Source: Nitrospirota bacterium (GTDB lineage: Bacteria; Nitrospirota; Nitrospiria; Nitrospirales; UBA8639). From it: a DNA stretch of 64,000 bases. A program made the position numbers and the translations under genes. The notes below the pieces were generated by a model, which did not search any database, was not told where the DNA came from, and saw nothing but the letters and a program-made list of their open reading frames with translations. Within the stretch, counting starts at the first letter, position 1, and the number at the start of each line of letters is the position of its first letter. Positions 46,300-56,849 of this stretch are shown here, piece after piece. The stretch covers positions 27,407-91,406 of the forward strand of contig JAALKI010000008.1 in assembly GCA_011088105.1 (NCBI GenBank). Reading direction: 5' to 3'.

Positions 46300-47360
46300 T
46301 GGCAAAATTACGGTTTCACATTCGGTTTCCAGAGGAAAAGATTCCCGAGCCGATTATCTATCAAATTGGTCATGAATATCAGGTAATCACCAGTATTCGA
46401 CGAGCAGACGTTCGAGAAACTACGGGATGGCTCGATGTAGAGTTTTGCGGGGAAACAGAAGAAATTGAACGATCAATTGAAGGGCTTCGTGAAAAAGGAG
46501 TCTCCGTTGATCCTATCGAATTAAACGTTGTTGAGCACGAACAAACACACCCTTGCACCATGGAATTTTCTGAAGAACAAATTCAGCGTTACAGTCGGCA
46601 CATCATCCTGCCCGATGTCGGAGGAAAAGGCCAAAAAAAGATCCAGCAGGCCAAAGTGTTGGTCATCGGCGCTGGGGGCTTAGGCTCTCCAGCTGCCCTC
46701 TACCTTGGAGCAGCAGGAGTTGGCACACTAGGGCTCATCGATGGCGACGTCGTCGATCTCTCCAACCTCCAGCGTCAGGTGTTGCATACTACCCCAAATG
46801 TTGGAGTACCTAAAGTTGAATCTGGACAGCAACTCCTGGCCGCATTGAACCCTGATGTTCATGTGCAAACCTATCAAGAACACATCAGTGAATCGAATAT
46901 CCTGGACATTATTCCTGAGTATGATCTCATTCTTGACGGGTCGGACAACTTCGGCACACGGTTCTTAGTAAACGATGCCTGTTTCTTTGCCAAGAGAACT
47001 CTTATTTCCGGAAGCATCTTTCGGTTTGAAGGGCAACTCGCCACCATCAAACCTCATGAAGGTTTTCCTTGTTACCGCTGTCTCTATCCAGAACCGCCAC
47101 CGGCTGGATTGGTACCAAACTGTCAGGAGGCAGGGGTTTTAGGCGTCTTAGCAGGCACAATTGGCGTCTTACAAGCCAATGAGGCTATTAAAGAAATCCT
47201 TGGGCTTGGTGAGTCACTCGCTCAGCACTTATTGCTCTATGATGCACTCGAAATGAAGTTTCGCAGAGTCGGTCGCCCCAAAGACCCCCGTTGTCCCCTA
47301 TGTAGCGCGCAACCCACCATCACCACGCTTGAAGAACATCACGTGTCTTGCAGCTTGTAA
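46296..47360 (+). CDS. NIL domain / MoeB-family carrier-activating enzyme
   Basis: Residues 1-85 form an NIL domain (KLRFHIRFPEEKIPEPIIYQ, GWLDVEFCGETEEIERSIEG), a ferredoxin-like domain otherwise found in methionine-related ABC ATPases. An E1-like MoeB domain follows, with VLVIGAGGLGSPAALYLGAA, DLSNLQRQVLHTTPNVGVPK, the acidic LILDGSDNF and CxxC zinc pairs (CYRC, CPLC). Total 354 residues. NIL domains in methionine systems are ligand-binding, so this enzyme may respond to methionine or a related amino acid. The start overlaps the carrier stop; it is followed after 4 bp by the JAMM gene. Confidence 0.92.
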   Translation: MMAKLRFHIRFPEEKIPEPIIYQIGHEYQVITSIRRADVRETTGWLDVEFCGETEEIERSIEGLREKGVSVDPIELNVVEHEQTHPCTMEFSEEQIQRYSRHIILPDVGGKGQKKIQQAKVLVIGAGGLGSPAALYLGAAGVGTLGLIDGDVVDLSNLQRQVLHTTPNVGVPKVESGQQLLAALNPDVHVQTYQEHISESNILDIIPEYDLILDGSDNFGTRFLVNDACFFAKRTLISGSIFRFEGQLATIKPHEGFPCYRCLYPEPPPAGLVPNCQEAGVLGVLAGTIGVLQANEAIKEILGLGESLAQHLLLYDALEMKFRRVGRPKDPRCPLCSAQPTITTLEEHHVSCSL

Positions 47361-47364
47361 CCCC

Positions 47365-47871
47365 ATGCTTTTGCTCCCCTCGGCGATCCTTCACAACATG
47401 ATCGAGCATGCGCGGCTCTTGGATCCACACGAATGTTGCGGAATCTTAGCAGGCGTCAATAGAGAAGTGAGGAAGCAATACCGCATCACCAACATTTTGG
47501 CCTCGTTGACAACAACGGAACTGGCCCGCTTTGATCAAGCAAAACTTTCTGACCTGAAACAACTTTCGCCAGAAGAACGGGCTGATATTGCCTTTCAAAT
47601 GGACGCACAAGAAATGGCGCTGGCCCAAAAAGACATTCGAACACAGAGCCTCCAGCTTCAAGCCTTTTATCATTCGCATACGGCAAGCCCTGCACGCCCT
47701 TCGACCACGGACATTACGATTGCCATGGAATTTGAAAGTTATCGAGAAAAACTGAACCTCCCTGAACCATTGCATGTCATCATCTCCCTTATGGAAAAAG
47801 ATACGCCCATCGTTCGTGCCTACCAAATCCGAAACTCCACTGCCACCGAAGTCGAGATCACGCGTTCCTAA
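47365..47871 (+). CDS. JAMM/MPN+ metalloprotease (Mec-like)
   Basis: This is a zinc metallopeptidase of about 168 residues. The JAMM motif is intact: Glu23 in HECCGILAG, His103 and His105 in FYHSHTASP and Asp116 in PSTTD. Mec-type enzymes cleave an amino acid from the carrier C-terminus, and HcyD/QbsD-like ones trim carrier tails. Here both carriers have a single extra residue after GG, so it could do both. ATG 47365 lies 4 bp after the NIL/MoeB stop; the upstream TTG at 47329 overlaps that gene. It is the last gene of the cluster. Confidence 0.92.
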   Translation: MLLLPSAILHNMIEHARLLDPHECCGILAGVNREVRKQYRITNILASLTTTELARFDQAKLSDLKQLSPEERADIAFQMDAQEMALAQKDIRTQSLQLQAFYHSHTASPARPSTTDITIAMEFESYREKLNLPEPLHVIISLMEKDTPIVRAYQIRNSTATEVEITRS

Positions 47872-48181
47872 TCGGCATATACTTCTTGAGAGAAGAGATT
47901 TTCACGATGTCGAGCTGAACAGTCGTCATAATCTGTCTGCCTATTTGCCTATCAAAGGCATTCCAACATGCACACAGCTCTCAATGACCAGTGGTTACTG
48001 ACACCCTCTCAACGAAACACGCCAAGATCTGCCCTCAATATTGCTGAACGCACATCATCTAGCCATTATGAATGATGGGTTTATAGTGCGGGGTCGTAGG
48101 TTACAACGAAAAGAGACCGTGCATACTCACAATTCGTCATGCTTTACGCAACACTTCCGAAAAATAGTGAACGGCAGCGCC
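47872..48181 (+). other. Intergenic region between convergent genes
   Basis: There is no gene here. It contains the ends of the JAMM unit and the regulator gene. No convincing terminator with a T run was found. Confidence 0.5.
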
Positions 48182-49351
48182 TCAAGATGAAGCCTTTGTC
48201 CAATTAATGACGTTGCCCATATCACGAATATCATAGCCACCGAGTGCATCAATTTCCGTTTGAAACGTCCGGCTCACTAACGTGTCAAGAAACCCTGCAA
48301 CGCTGGGATGAGAGGTGAGAAAGGCCGTTGGGATCACAAGATCATATTTTTCTTCTTGTAAAGGCAAAAAATCAAGATTAAAAAACAAGGCCGCAGACCG
48401 GACCCCAATTCCCATATCTGCCCTCCCCTCCACAATCGCCTTTCCCACATGAAGGTGAGACAGTTCGAGATCACCATAGCCTCGAACCTGATCTGGACGA
48501 ATGCCCACCATGGTGAGCTGCTGGTCAAATAAGAACCGAGCAGCCGCGCCTATTTCTCGATTCACCACTCGCACATTGCGTCGTGTGCTATCGGCAAGAC
48601 CTCGAATGGCTTTGGGATTGCCACGACGAACCATGAGGCCTTGCTCCCACGCAGCAAACCGAACAACTGTATAGGCTTTAGGCTTCAGGTGTTTTTTTAA
48701 AAATGAGATATTGGCATCATGGGTTACCGGATCGACGAGATGAAGCCCGGCAATATGCACATCACCGCGCTTAAGCGCGTCAATAGCCTGGACACTTCCC
48801 ATGCTCCACCCGATAACCGACGGGGGTTTGCTTGTTGACGAAAAGTGACTCCCAGCTAAAAAAATGGCCGGGTCACACCCACCAACAATAAGCGTCTCTT
48901 CAATACGCTGAATACTCTTGAGTAGCTGGACCTGGACTTTCACCTGCCCTCTCTGAGAAGGCGATTCAAGGCCTGCTCTCAGAATTAACCCATCGGCAGG
49001 CACCGCATAGTTTAATATTTCTCCAAGATCCGCAAGAGGACGGGCAATAGTTCGATCGCCAACTCGCGCGATCTGCGCTCGAATGGCCGAGCTACCCTCA
49101 GGAACTGTTCCAATGAAGTCAGCGTAGATCACGTTTTCTGCGGAATCCAAATGAAAGAGATCTTCAACCTGACAGCCCAAGACTCGAGCAAGTCGTAGAG
49201 CCATATCCGTACTCGGCAGATAGTGATTCATCTCAATGGCATATATAGCTTGGCGAGTGACTCCAATGGTTCTAGCCAGTTCGGTTTGAGACAGCCCAGC
49301 CTGTTGCCTCAAGACACGCAAATGATTGTCAATATGTGTCATGCGGTTCAT
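48182..49351 (-). CDS. XRE-family regulator with substrate-binding-like domain
   Basis: An N-terminal XRE helix-turn-helix (LRVLRQQAGLSQTELARTIG, TRQAIYAIEMNHYLPS) precedes a PBP-like domain (PF12727 type) of about 300 residues, with VGGCDPAIFLAGSHF, IGWSMGSVQAIDALKRGDVH and FAAWEQGLMVRRGNPKAI. Proteins of this layout are transcriptional regulators of molybdate or sulfur-related genes in some bacteria; the ligand here is unknown. It converges on the sulfur-carrier cluster, so it might regulate that cluster, but this is not shown. ATG at 49351 or 49342. Confidence 0.87.
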   Translation of the reverse strand: MNRMTHIDNHLRVLRQQAGLSQTELARTIGVTRQAIYAIEMNHYLPSTDMALRLARVLGCQVEDLFHLDSAENVIYADFIGTVPEGSSAIRAQIARVGDRTIARPLADLGEILNYAVPADGLILRAGLESPSQRGQVKVQVQLLKSIQRIEETLIVGGCDPAIFLAGSHFSSTSKPPSVIGWSMGSVQAIDALKRGDVHIAGLHLVDPVTHDANISFLKKHLKPKAYTVVRFAAWEQGLMVRRGNPKAIRGLADSTRRNVRVVNREIGAAARFLFDQQLTMVGIRPDQVRGYGDLELSHLHVGKAIVEGRADMGIGVRSAALFFNLDFLPLQEEKYDLVIPTAFLTSHPSVAGFLDTLVSRTFQTEIDALGGYDIRDMGNVINWTKASS

Positions 49352-49463
49352 AGAATCCTACATGAGGATCCATTCGATGGAGAGGGTCACCAAACGGCAG
49401 TAAATAAGCACGTCTGAATACAAGAAGAATAATATGCAGAGGATAAGAACCAGCCGACTATTG

Positions 49464-49895
49464 TTAATCTCCTCCCTGAAAGGCATCCTCATCATATTCA
49501 GGCATGGCATCCTCATCCTCAAGTCCTAGCCCGCCCTGAAAAGATTCTCGAATGTCGAGAATTTGCTGGTAGGTTTGAGTCCCCACGATGTCATTTCCAA
49601 ATCGTAGAAGAAATCCATCACATAAGGTCAATCCTTTCTGAAAATACCGAGGAAGGGTTTCGGCTGTGACTTGCTGCCACGTGATATAGATAAGAAATTC
49701 CTGAAAATGTCTGGCCTGAGGCAGAGAAGCCCCGAGTCGTTGGAGTATCTCATATGCATACCTCGCTTCTTCCCCATGGTCCGAAGAAAAAGTCTCTTCA
49801 GCTTCGATGACTTCTGCTTCGAGGTCACCGAACTCTTCGGATGCTACAGCCTGATGAAGCGCTTGTTGTGCAGAAACGGCTGGATCAAAATTCAT
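49464..49895 (-). CDS. Hypothetical acidic protein (143 aa)
   Basis: ATG 49895 (MNFDPAVSAQQALHQAVASE) follows AGGAAGGGG and is preferred to an upstream in-frame frame start. The product is strongly acidic and mostly helical, ending EDEDAMPEYDEDAFQGGD. It has no signal peptide or TM. It lies 25 bp downstream of purC on the same strand, suggesting co-transcription. I do not recognise the family. Confidence 0.6.
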   Translation of the reverse strand: MNFDPAVSAQQALHQAVASEEFGDLEAEVIEAEETFSSDHGEEARYAYEILQRLGASLPQARHFQEFLIYITWQQVTAETLPRYFQKGLTLCDGFLLRFGNDIVGTQTYQQILDIRESFQGGLGLEDEDAMPEYDEDAFQGGD

Positions 49896-49920
49896 TGAAC
49901 CCCTTCCTAATGAATATCTT

Positions 49921-50826
49921 TCAAACAAAACGTTCTAAGGCTTCAACATATTTTTGACTCGTTTGATAGACAACATCTTCTGGAAGAGACGGTGGTGGCG
50001 GTTGATGATTCCACCCAATGGAGTCAAGATAATCTCGCACATACTGTTTATCAAAGCTTGGTTGAGATCGACCGGGTGTATATTCGTCTTTTGGCCAAAA
50101 CCGTGATGAATCAGGCGTCAATAATTCATCAATGACCATTAACGCCTTAGTGTGAGGATGAAGCCCAAACTCGAGCTTGGTATCAGCAATGATCAACCCA
50201 CGTTCCTCAGCCAATACGGCCGCTCGTTGGTACAGCATCAGACTGACCTGCTTGACTTCTTCGGCTAGTGATCCCCCAATTAATTGCGCCATCGTGTCAA
50301 ATGAAATATTTTCATCATGACCCACCGTTGCTTTGGTAGAGGGAGTAAAGATAGGTTGAGACAGCTTGTCCGACTCCTGCAAGCCTGATGGCAGTGTTTG
50401 CCCGCACACTGTTCCCTGTTGTCGATATTCCTTCCATGCTGAGCCTGCAACATAGCCACGAACAATACACTCCACAGGCAATGGGTCAGCCTTTTCTACG
50501 AGCATACTTCGTCCCGCGAGTATGTCTGTATAGGGTTGACAGGCTGCTGGATACAATTCTGGGTCCATCGTTCGCACATGGTGAGGAATCAAGCCTCCAG
50601 CCTCCCAGAGCCGATCAAACCAAAACTTGGACAATTGGGTTAGGACATAGCCTTTACCCGGTATACCTTCCGGCAATACCACATCAAAAGCCGAAATGCG
50701 ATCGGAGGCAATTAGCAACAGGCAATCGCCAAGATCGTACATGTCTCGCACTTTTCCTTGCCGCTTCGAGCCAAGCCCTTTAAAATTCGTTTGCACGACA
50801 ACGGTTCCTGATAGATCGTTATTCAT
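49921..50826 (-). CDS. purC: Phosphoribosylaminoimidazole-succinocarboxamide synthase
   Basis: PurC makes SAICAR from CAIR, aspartate and ATP in purine synthesis. The Met at 50826 (MNNDLSGTVVVQTNF) gives 301 residues, the yeast-like/eubacterial long form. GKVRDMYDLGDCLLLIASDR, the ISAFDVVLPEGIPGKG block, and the VECIVRGYVAGSAWKEY and IADTKLEFG motifs are all intact. It is followed by the acidic hypothetical gene. Confidence 0.96.
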   Translation of the reverse strand: MNNDLSGTVVVQTNFKGLGSKRQGKVRDMYDLGDCLLLIASDRISAFDVVLPEGIPGKGYVLTQLSKFWFDRLWEAGGLIPHHVRTMDPELYPAACQPYTDILAGRSMLVEKADPLPVECIVRGYVAGSAWKEYRQQGTVCGQTLPSGLQESDKLSQPIFTPSTKATVGHDENISFDTMAQLIGGSLAEEVKQVSLMLYQRAAVLAEERGLIIADTKLEFGLHPHTKALMVIDELLTPDSSRFWPKDEYTPGRSQPSFDKQYVRDYLDSIGWNHQPPPPSLPEDVVYQTSQKYVEALERFV

Positions 50827-51036
50827 GATTGAAGATCCCTTTTGTTGAACAATGCCCCCATCTCCCTCACTCTTCATGAAGGAGGGATTACCCACAGAAG
50901 AAAGGCTCGAGACCACCCATCCCTAATGAAGACTTGCACTGTATGATCTCAGTTTCATGAGTGTCAACCCAAAACAAGCCACGCTCACTTGCTAATTGGA
51001 AAAGGAATGAGCTAGAAGTGCTTTAGGTCTCACGTG

Positions 51037-52407
51037 ATGAAAACCGAACGCCCCATTCAAGAAAACCGATTTCTCCGTCGCGTCCATGAACCCTCCCAAA
51101 AATATTTAGAGGACTGGTTGGATGTCCCTGCCCATGTTCATCATGTGGCTCACCGAATGTCCAACCCTCCTCTGGAGCGGCCACAAAGTCGACGGGAATT
51201 TCAGCAAATCCTGAAATGTTTGGATATTCCTGAAGCCACCAGCGTCATCGGAGAGAAAGTCGGTTATGGAGTTCGCACCACCAGCAATGGGGACCGACTC
51301 ATTCTGGCATGGGAAGCCCATACGGAATACTACAGTTATCAAGTCTGGCATATTCCAAAAGACAAGCAGACACTGCTTGATTTTGGGCCATTAACATTCC
51401 CCGATTACCGATTTCCATTGTGTCCATTGGGCATTCGCATTAATGCCCTGGACCTCCTCATTGTTCCAGAACTCAACCAACCCCTTGAGACCCTACGAGC
51501 GACCATGCCGGGCCCGCATGTCTATGGAAGCCGTGTCTTTGGAGAAGAGATTGCGATCTTGACAAGTTTTACACCTGACGACTATCAACGCGAGCGCTAT
51601 CTTATTGCGGGCCCCTCGGCCCAAGTCTTACTCGCACAATTGAGCCGGGTGATCGATAGCGTGATTGCCATCGAAAATTATACACACTTAATCCTTCTTC
51701 CCTTTCAAGCCTTTTCACGCTCAGTTGATCAGGTTCACAAATTTGAGCAACGGCATTTGTACCAACGTGGCGTGATTACAACCCAAATCGACACCGCAAC
51801 CCCCCACACACTGCAACAATGGTTGACCATCCTCACCCAAGACTTTATGAAAGTCAGCCGACTTGCCGAATCCATGCGGTATAAACTCTCGGCCTCAGTA
51901 CCCTACGACACCATTGTCCGGACCCACCTTCATGGCCTAGCAGAACAGCCACTCTCGTGCTGTCAACGACTATCAGACTATATTAATTGGAAAGTGACGG
52001 GCGTGGCTGATGGGTATCAGCAATTCATGAAACGGATTAAGGCGTTGGAACACAATTTTGAAGGCACGATTGCGGTGATTCGTACAAAGGTTGAGCTCCT
52101 CCTCCAGGACCAAAATCTGGCGTTGCAAGATCAAAACCTGAAGTTGCTTCAGAGCGTTGATACCACGACCAAAAGTCAAGCCATCCTCCAACATACAGTC
52201 GAAGGCCTTTCGGTCATTGTAATTTCCTATTATCTGAGTGGTCTCGCCAGCTATATCTTTGAGGCTCTTCATGAAATGGGGTGGATCGACAGCCATGCGT
52301 TCGCCTCCGGCCTCTTTGTTCCTATCTCGATCGGGATTTCGTTTGGGTTGATTGTGCTTGGCCGAAAAATCATCCACACACATCTGTACCCAGACTCTAA
52401 ACCATAA
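51037..52407 (+). CDS. DUF3422 family membrane protein
   Basis: The product has about 456 residues. The N-terminal region (FLRRVHEPSQKYLEDWLDVP AHVHH) and the middle block with ATSVIGEKVGYGV and WEAHTEYYSYQVW match DUF3422 (egg-head-like) proteins. The C-terminal 80 residues have two TM segments (VIVISYYLSGLASYIFEALH and LFVPISIGISFGLIVLGRKI) preceded by a coiled coil. ATG 51037 was chosen; a GTG at 51034 is one codon earlier. It is divergent from purC. No function is known for the family. Confidence 0.75.
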   Translation: MKTERPIQENRFLRRVHEPSQKYLEDWLDVPAHVHHVAHRMSNPPLERPQSRREFQQILKCLDIPEATSVIGEKVGYGVRTTSNGDRLILAWEAHTEYYSYQVWHIPKDKQTLLDFGPLTFPDYRFPLCPLGIRINALDLLIVPELNQPLETLRATMPGPHVYGSRVFGEEIAILTSFTPDDYQRERYLIAGPSAQVLLAQLSRVIDSVIAIENYTHLILLPFQAFSRSVDQVHKFEQRHLYQRGVITTQIDTATPHTLQQWLTILTQDFMKVSRLAESMRYKLSASVPYDTIVRTHLHGLAEQPLSCCQRLSDYINWKVTGVADGYQQFMKRIKALEHNFEGTIAVIRTKVELLLQDQNLALQDQNLKLLQSVDTTTKSQAILQHTVEGLSVIVISYYLSGLASYIFEALHEMGWIDSHAFASGLFVPISIGISFGLIVLGRKIIHTHLYPDSKP

Positions 52408-52483
52408 GGCGTGGAACCAGCCGTGAGCGGCATTGCACCAGACCTCCACTCTTCCCGAGGAGGCCTGTAAAGACTCTGTAGGT

Positions 52484-53497
52484 TTAGCCGCTATCAGAAA
52501 AGAGGTCCGGGGTCTTCCCGAAATGTTTGTGGGCAAGAAGTGTGGCCTGACGACCACGGGCCGTCCGGTCTAGGTATCCTGATTGGATGAGAAAAGGTTC
52601 ATAAACATCTTCCAGCGTGCTCTTTTCTTCATGAACAGCAGCTGCAAGCGCTTCCACCCCAACGGGGCCACCGCGAAACTTCTCAAGAATAGTTAGAAGA
52701 ATTTTCCGATCCATCTCGTCAAATCCAGCCACATCAATCCCCAACCAATTCAAGGCATCCTGCGCAACCTGCTGGGTAATAATACCTTGCGCTTTGACTT
52801 CAGCAAAATCACGGACTCGTTTAATGAGACGGTTGGCAATGCGTGGAGTCCCTCGTGCTCGACGGGCAATTTCTTTCGCGCCTTCGGGTTCAATCACAAT
52901 ATTGAGCAAACGCGCCGAACGCTCGATAATGACTTCCAAATCATCCGGACCATAAAAATCCAATCGATAGACTAATCCAAATCGTTCCCGGAGCGGGGAG
53001 GTCAAGGATCCTGCCCGTGTCGTAGCCCCCACAAGGGTAAACGGTGGAAGATCGAGCTTCATGGTCCGCGTAGAGGGACCTTGCCCAATGACAAGATCGA
53101 TTTGATAGTCCTCCATAGCTGGATAGAGGGCTTCTTCCACTGATGGAGGCAACCGATGAATCTCGTCAATGAACAATACATCAAACTTCTGCAAATTGGT
53201 GAGGATGGCAGCAAGATCCCCAGCATGAGTGAGAACCAGTCCTGAAGTGGATTGGATAGCACTCCCCATCTCATTGGCAATGATGTGAGCAATTGTGGTT
53301 TTGCCAAGACCAGGGGGGCCATAGAACACGGCATGATCAAGAGCATCACCCCGACGTTGTGCGGCTTCGATGCAAATACGAAGAGAGCCTTTCATCCGCT
53401 CTTGACCGATATATTCATCCAACCGTTGAGGACGAAGAGAGCCCTCTATAGTCTGTTCGGTTTCAAGCAAGTGATTCGTGACAAGACGATCGTTCAT
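52484..53497 (-). CDS. ruvB: Holliday junction branch-migration ATPase RuvB
   Basis: RuvB drives branch migration with RuvA. At 337 residues it is standard. Motifs: [20 protein letters not shown], Walker [21 protein letters not shown], Walker [11 protein letters not shown], sensor [20 protein letters not shown], arginine-finger region and the winged-helix C-terminus [15 protein letters not shown]. ruvA and ruvC are not adjacent. A secreted protein gene lies upstream on the same strand. Confidence 0.97.
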   Translation of the reverse strand: MNDRLVTNHLLETEQTIEGSLRPQRLDEYIGQERMKGSLRICIEAAQRRGDALDHAVFYGPPGLGKTTIAHIIANEMGSAIQSTSGLVLTHAGDLAAILTNLQKFDVLFIDEIHRLPPSVEEALYPAMEDYQIDLVIGQGPSTRTMKLDLPPFTLVGATTRAGSLTSPLRERFGLVYRLDFYGPDDLEVIIERSARLLNIVIEPEGAKEIARRARGTPRIANRLIKRVRDFAEVKAQGIITQQVAQDALNWLGIDVAGFDEMDRKILLTILEKFRGGPVGVEALAAAVHEEKSTLEDVYEPFLIQSGYLDRTARGRQATLLAHKHFGKTPDLFSDSG

Positions 53498-53550
53498 GAA
53501 GGAACAGGCATGAGCATGATCAGACGCGCTGCCGAGAAAGGCAAAAAGAA

Positions 53551-54081
53551 CTAAGGGAGCTCGAATTCGACATTAACATCCCGACCCAAAAAGTTGACCA
53601 AAAACCCTTGCTGCTCATATTTCAACATGGCACCCATCACATTCTCATCTCCGTAATCTTCTTTTCCTAAGAGATCACGAATTTCCTTGGTGCTACTGCT
53701 GGTTAAAACACGGCGGAAAATACCACGCGTCTTATACGCAAACCGATTGTTAATGAAGATCAAATCAACTTTGCCATCCATAACACGGACACCGGCCATC
53801 GCACCAACTGGCTTGTTTTGATCCCATAACAAGATAAACGTCCCCTCCTGTTCAACCTTGATGCCAGAAATCTTTTCATTGACTAATTCCTCAACAGCAT
53901 CGACCTCAGAATCGCCCAGTTTGATCCCGTATAATGAGACCTGGGTCGCATCAATGTCTTGAGGCTCTTTCACATTGTTCCTCGTCAGCTCATATTTCTT
54001 GGCAATCGCCACTCCCCCAGCCAGAGAAGCCAGGCAAAGAATTAATAGAGCACATAACCAACGACAAGGTATTCCTCGCAT
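53551..54081 (-). CDS. Secreted hypothetical protein (176 aa)
   Basis: ATG 54081 follows a strong AAGGAGGAG. A cleavable signal peptide ([22 protein letters not shown]) precedes a mature domain of about 150 residues. It has alternating strands and helices with [15 protein letters not shown] and [11 protein letters not shown]. There is no recognised catalytic motif. It is divergent from uvrA and next to ruvB. It may be periplasmic and conserved in related genomes, but this was not searched. Confidence 0.7.
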   Translation of the reverse strand: MRGIPCRWLCALLILCLASLAGGVAIAKKYELTRNNVKEPQDIDATQVSLYGIKLGDSEVDAVEELVNEKISGIKVEQEGTFILLWDQNKPVGAMAGVRVMDGKVDLIFINNRFAYKTRGIFRRVLTSSSTKEIRDLLGKEDYGDENVMGAMLKYEQQGFLVNFLGRDVNVEFELP

Positions 54082-54274
54082 ACACTCCTCCTTCTAGCTC
54101 AGTAGGAATCAATCCAACCGGTAGGATTTTTCGGGAAAAGACTTTTAAAAATGCACAGTTCCTCTCTGATCCCACCTAAGGGAACAGGGATAATATCAAT
54201 CTTATCGGATTGTACCGAACACCATCATATCGGTCAAATGAGGTTCTCATTCTATATGGGTTAATTCTCTATGA

Positions 54275-54280
54275 TATACT
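54275..54280 (+). promoter_or_regulatory. Candidate -10 element of uvrA
   Basis: TATACT lies 11 bp upstream of the uvrA ATG at 54291, with no Shine-Dalgarno between. This suggests a leaderless or near-leaderless transcript. An inverted repeat ACCGA-N11-TCGGT at 54214-54234 lies further upstream and could be an operator. The -35 box is weak. Confidence 0.3.
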
Positions 54281-54290
54281 GTACCTCTTC

Positions 54291-56849
54291 ATGAACCGAA
54301 CCATTCATATCAAAGGCGCTCGCGAGCATAATCTCAAGGATATTGACCTTGAACTCCCACGTGACCAACTCGTGGTCATCACGGGATTAAGTGGGTCTGG
54401 GAAATCCTCGCTCGCATTTGACACCATCTATGCCGAAGGCCAGCGCCGATATGTCGAATCGCTTTCCGCCTATGCTCGTCAATTTCTTGAACAAATGGGC
54501 AAACCGGATGTTGATTCAATCGAAGGGCTGTCACCTGCAATCTCTATAGAACAAAAAAGTACCAGCCATAATCCACGATCGACCGTGGGAACAGTCACAG
54601 AAATTTACGACTACCTCCGGCTACTGTTTGCCAGAATTGGCCACCCATTCTGTCCAAATTGCAGTAATCCGATCACACCACAAACAGTTCAGCAAATCGT
54701 CGATGCGATCCTTTCTTTCCCACTCAATACAAAAATTCAGATCCTCGCCCCCATCGTCCGTGGCCGAAAAGGGGAATACAAAAAAGAATTGCAAGACGCC
54801 AAACGCGCTGGTTACATTCGCGTACGAATTGATGAGAATATTCTGGATTTGGGGGACTCCATTACGCTCAACAAACAACAGAAACATACGATTGAAATCG
54901 TAGTCGATCGGTTGATGGTGAACCAAGAAGAGAGTACCTCACGCAGGTTGGCTGACTCACTTGAAACCGCGCTGAACCTTGCCGGAGGTATTGTGGGTGT
55001 GCTGAGCAGCGACAAAACCGTTACCTTGTATAGTGAAAAACTGGCCTGTATTCAATGTGGCATCAGTTATCCTGAAGTTGAGCCACGGATTTTTTCATTT
55101 AACAGTCCACATGGAGCCTGCCCAGCCTGTGATGGCATTGGCGCGATCAGCCACTCAGGCTGCCCAGGAGACATGGACGTGACGACATCTAATACATGCC
55201 CCCAGTGCCACGGCACTCGCCTCAAACAAGAAAGTCTGTCCGTAAAAATTGCAGAGCAGTCTATTGCAGACATCACAAAATTATCGATCAGGGAAACGGC
55301 TGATTTTTTTCACCTACTGCAACTGTCCGAACGTGAACGATTTATCGGTCAACGGATCTTAAAAGAAATTCGAGAACGTCTCGAATTCTTGATCAATGTC
55401 GGATTAGATTACTTAACGATCGGCCGTGCCGCAGCCACGCTTTCGGGTGGCGAGGGACAGCGAATCCGCTTAGCCACGCAAATTGGATCAGGTCTCGTCG
55501 GCGTCCTCTATATTTTGGACGAACCGAGTATTGGACTGCATCAGCGAGACAACCGACGGTTGATTCAAACGCTGCTTCGTCTACGCGATATGGGCAATAC
55601 CATCCTGGTGGTCGAACATGATGCTGAAACGATGCTCGCAGCCGACCATCTCGTAGACATGGGACCCGGCGCAGGGCTCCATGGGGGCCGGATCATCGCG
55701 CAAGGCTCACCAACAGCCATCATGAACCATCCACAATCTCTGACCGGTCGATATCTTCGTGGCGAGCATGCAATCACACGCCCCAAGCAGACACGCACAC
55801 CCAAAGGATATCTCACCGTGGTCAAAGCCACGAAACATAATTTACAAGGGCTGAACGCAAAGATTCCATTGGGATTGCTCACGTGCGTAACTGGCGTGTC
55901 AGGTTCAGGGAAGAGCACATTGGTCTTAGAAGTGTTATTTCACACGCTCTCTCAACTGCTCTATCAAAAAAAGCCCAAGATCGATGGATGCCAGACCATT
56001 CAAGGACATGACGCCTTGGATAAAATAATCGATATTAATCAATCGCCTATTGGCCGAACCCCTCGGTCCAATCCGGCCACCTACACAGGAGTGTTTACGT
56101 TCATTCGAGAACTCTTCGCTGGGCTACCGGAATCTCGCGTACGAGGCTACAAGGCAGGTCGGTATAGTTTTAATGTCAAGGGCGGACGATGTGAAGCCTG
56201 TGAAGGAGATGGCCTCATCAAAATTGAAATGCATTTCCTCCCCGATTTGTACGTCACCTGTGAAGCCTGCCAGGGCAAGCGGTACAATCGGGAAACTCTT
56301 GATATTCACCATAAGGGAAAAACTATTGCAGATGTGTTGGCCATGACCGTGGAAGAAGCACTGGATTTTTTTTCAGCCATTCCGCCAATTAAAACCAAAC
56401 TTCAAACCCTGTACGATGTGGGGTTACACTATGTCACATTAGGCCAATCCGCGACAACGCTTTCCGGAGGAGAGGCTCAGCGCGTGAAACTGTCACGCGA
56501 ACTCTCCAAACGTGCGACAGGTCGAACCTTCTACATTTTAGATGAACCCACCACCGGCTTACATTTCGCCGATATTCAACGCCTCTTGGATGTCCTCAAT
56601 CGATTAGTCGAAACTGGCAACACCATTCTCGTGATCGAACACAACCTGGACGTCATCCGGAATGCCGACTGGATCTTAGACCTAGGCCCCGAAGGGGGGT
56701 ACCGTGGCGGAAAGCTCGTGGCAGAAGGTACACCGGCTGACCTGATTCAAAAAGGCCAGTCAGCCACAGCAGACGTGCTCAGGGAAGACAATCACGCGCT
56801 TCAACATCCTCGACGTTCAGCCAAGCCCGCTAGCAAAAGATCGACATAA
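54291..56849 (+). CDS. uvrA: Excinuclease ABC subunit A, short form lacking most of the insertion domain
   Basis: UvrA recognises DNA damage for nucleotide excision repair. ATG 54291 gives 852 residues, against about 940 in typical UvrA. Both ABC modules are intact: Walker [14 protein letters not shown] and [11 protein letters not shown], signatures [12 protein letters not shown] and [12 protein letters not shown], and both zinc sites (CIQC, CPAC; CEAC, CEAC). The UvrB-binding region is present. Between [10 protein letters not shown] and CPQCHGTRL there are only about 18 residues; in classical UvrA this stretch is around 85. It corresponds to much of the insertion domain. The protein is otherwise unbroken, so this is a variant rather than a damage sign. 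Confidence 0.95.
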   Translation: MNRTIHIKGAREHNLKDIDLELPRDQLVVITGLSGSGKSSLAFDTIYAEGQRRYVESLSAYARQFLEQMGKPDVDSIEGLSPAISIEQKSTSHNPRSTVGTVTEIYDYLRLLFARIGHPFCPNCSNPITPQTVQQIVDAILSFPLNTKIQILAPIVRGRKGEYKKELQDAKRAGYIRVRIDENILDLGDSITLNKQQKHTIEIVVDRLMVNQEESTSRRLADSLETALNLAGGIVGVLSSDKTVTLYSEKLACIQCGISYPEVEPRIFSFNSPHGACPACDGIGAISHSGCPGDMDVTTSNTCPQCHGTRLKQESLSVKIAEQSIADITKLSIRETADFFHLLQLSERERFIGQRILKEIRERLEFLINVGLDYLTIGRAAATLSGGEGQRIRLATQIGSGLVGVLYILDEPSIGLHQRDNRRLIQTLLRLRDMGNTILVVEHDAETMLAADHLVDMGPGAGLHGGRIIAQGSPTAIMNHPQSLTGRYLRGEHAITRPKQTRTPKGYLTVVKATKHNLQGLNAKIPLGLLTCVTGVSGSGKSTLVLEVLFHTLSQLLYQKKPKIDGCQTIQGHDALDKIIDINQSPIGRTPRSNPATYTGVFTFIRELFAGLPESRVRGYKAGRYSFNVKGGRCEACEGDGLIKIEMHFLPDLYVTCEACQGKRYNRETLDIHHKGKTIADVLAMTVEEALDFFSAIPPIKTKLQTLYDVGLHYVTLGQSATTLSGGEAQRVKLSRELSKRATGRTFYILDEPTTGLHFADIQRLLDVLNRLVETGNTILVIEHNLDVIRNADWILDLGPEGGYRGGKLVAEGTPADLIQKGQSATADVLREDNHALQHPRRSAKPASKRST

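Noticed and set aside
47329..47364. Upstream TTG start for the JAMM gene
   Set aside because: It would overlap the NIL/MoeB coding end by 32 bases; ATG 47365 fits family length and spacing better.
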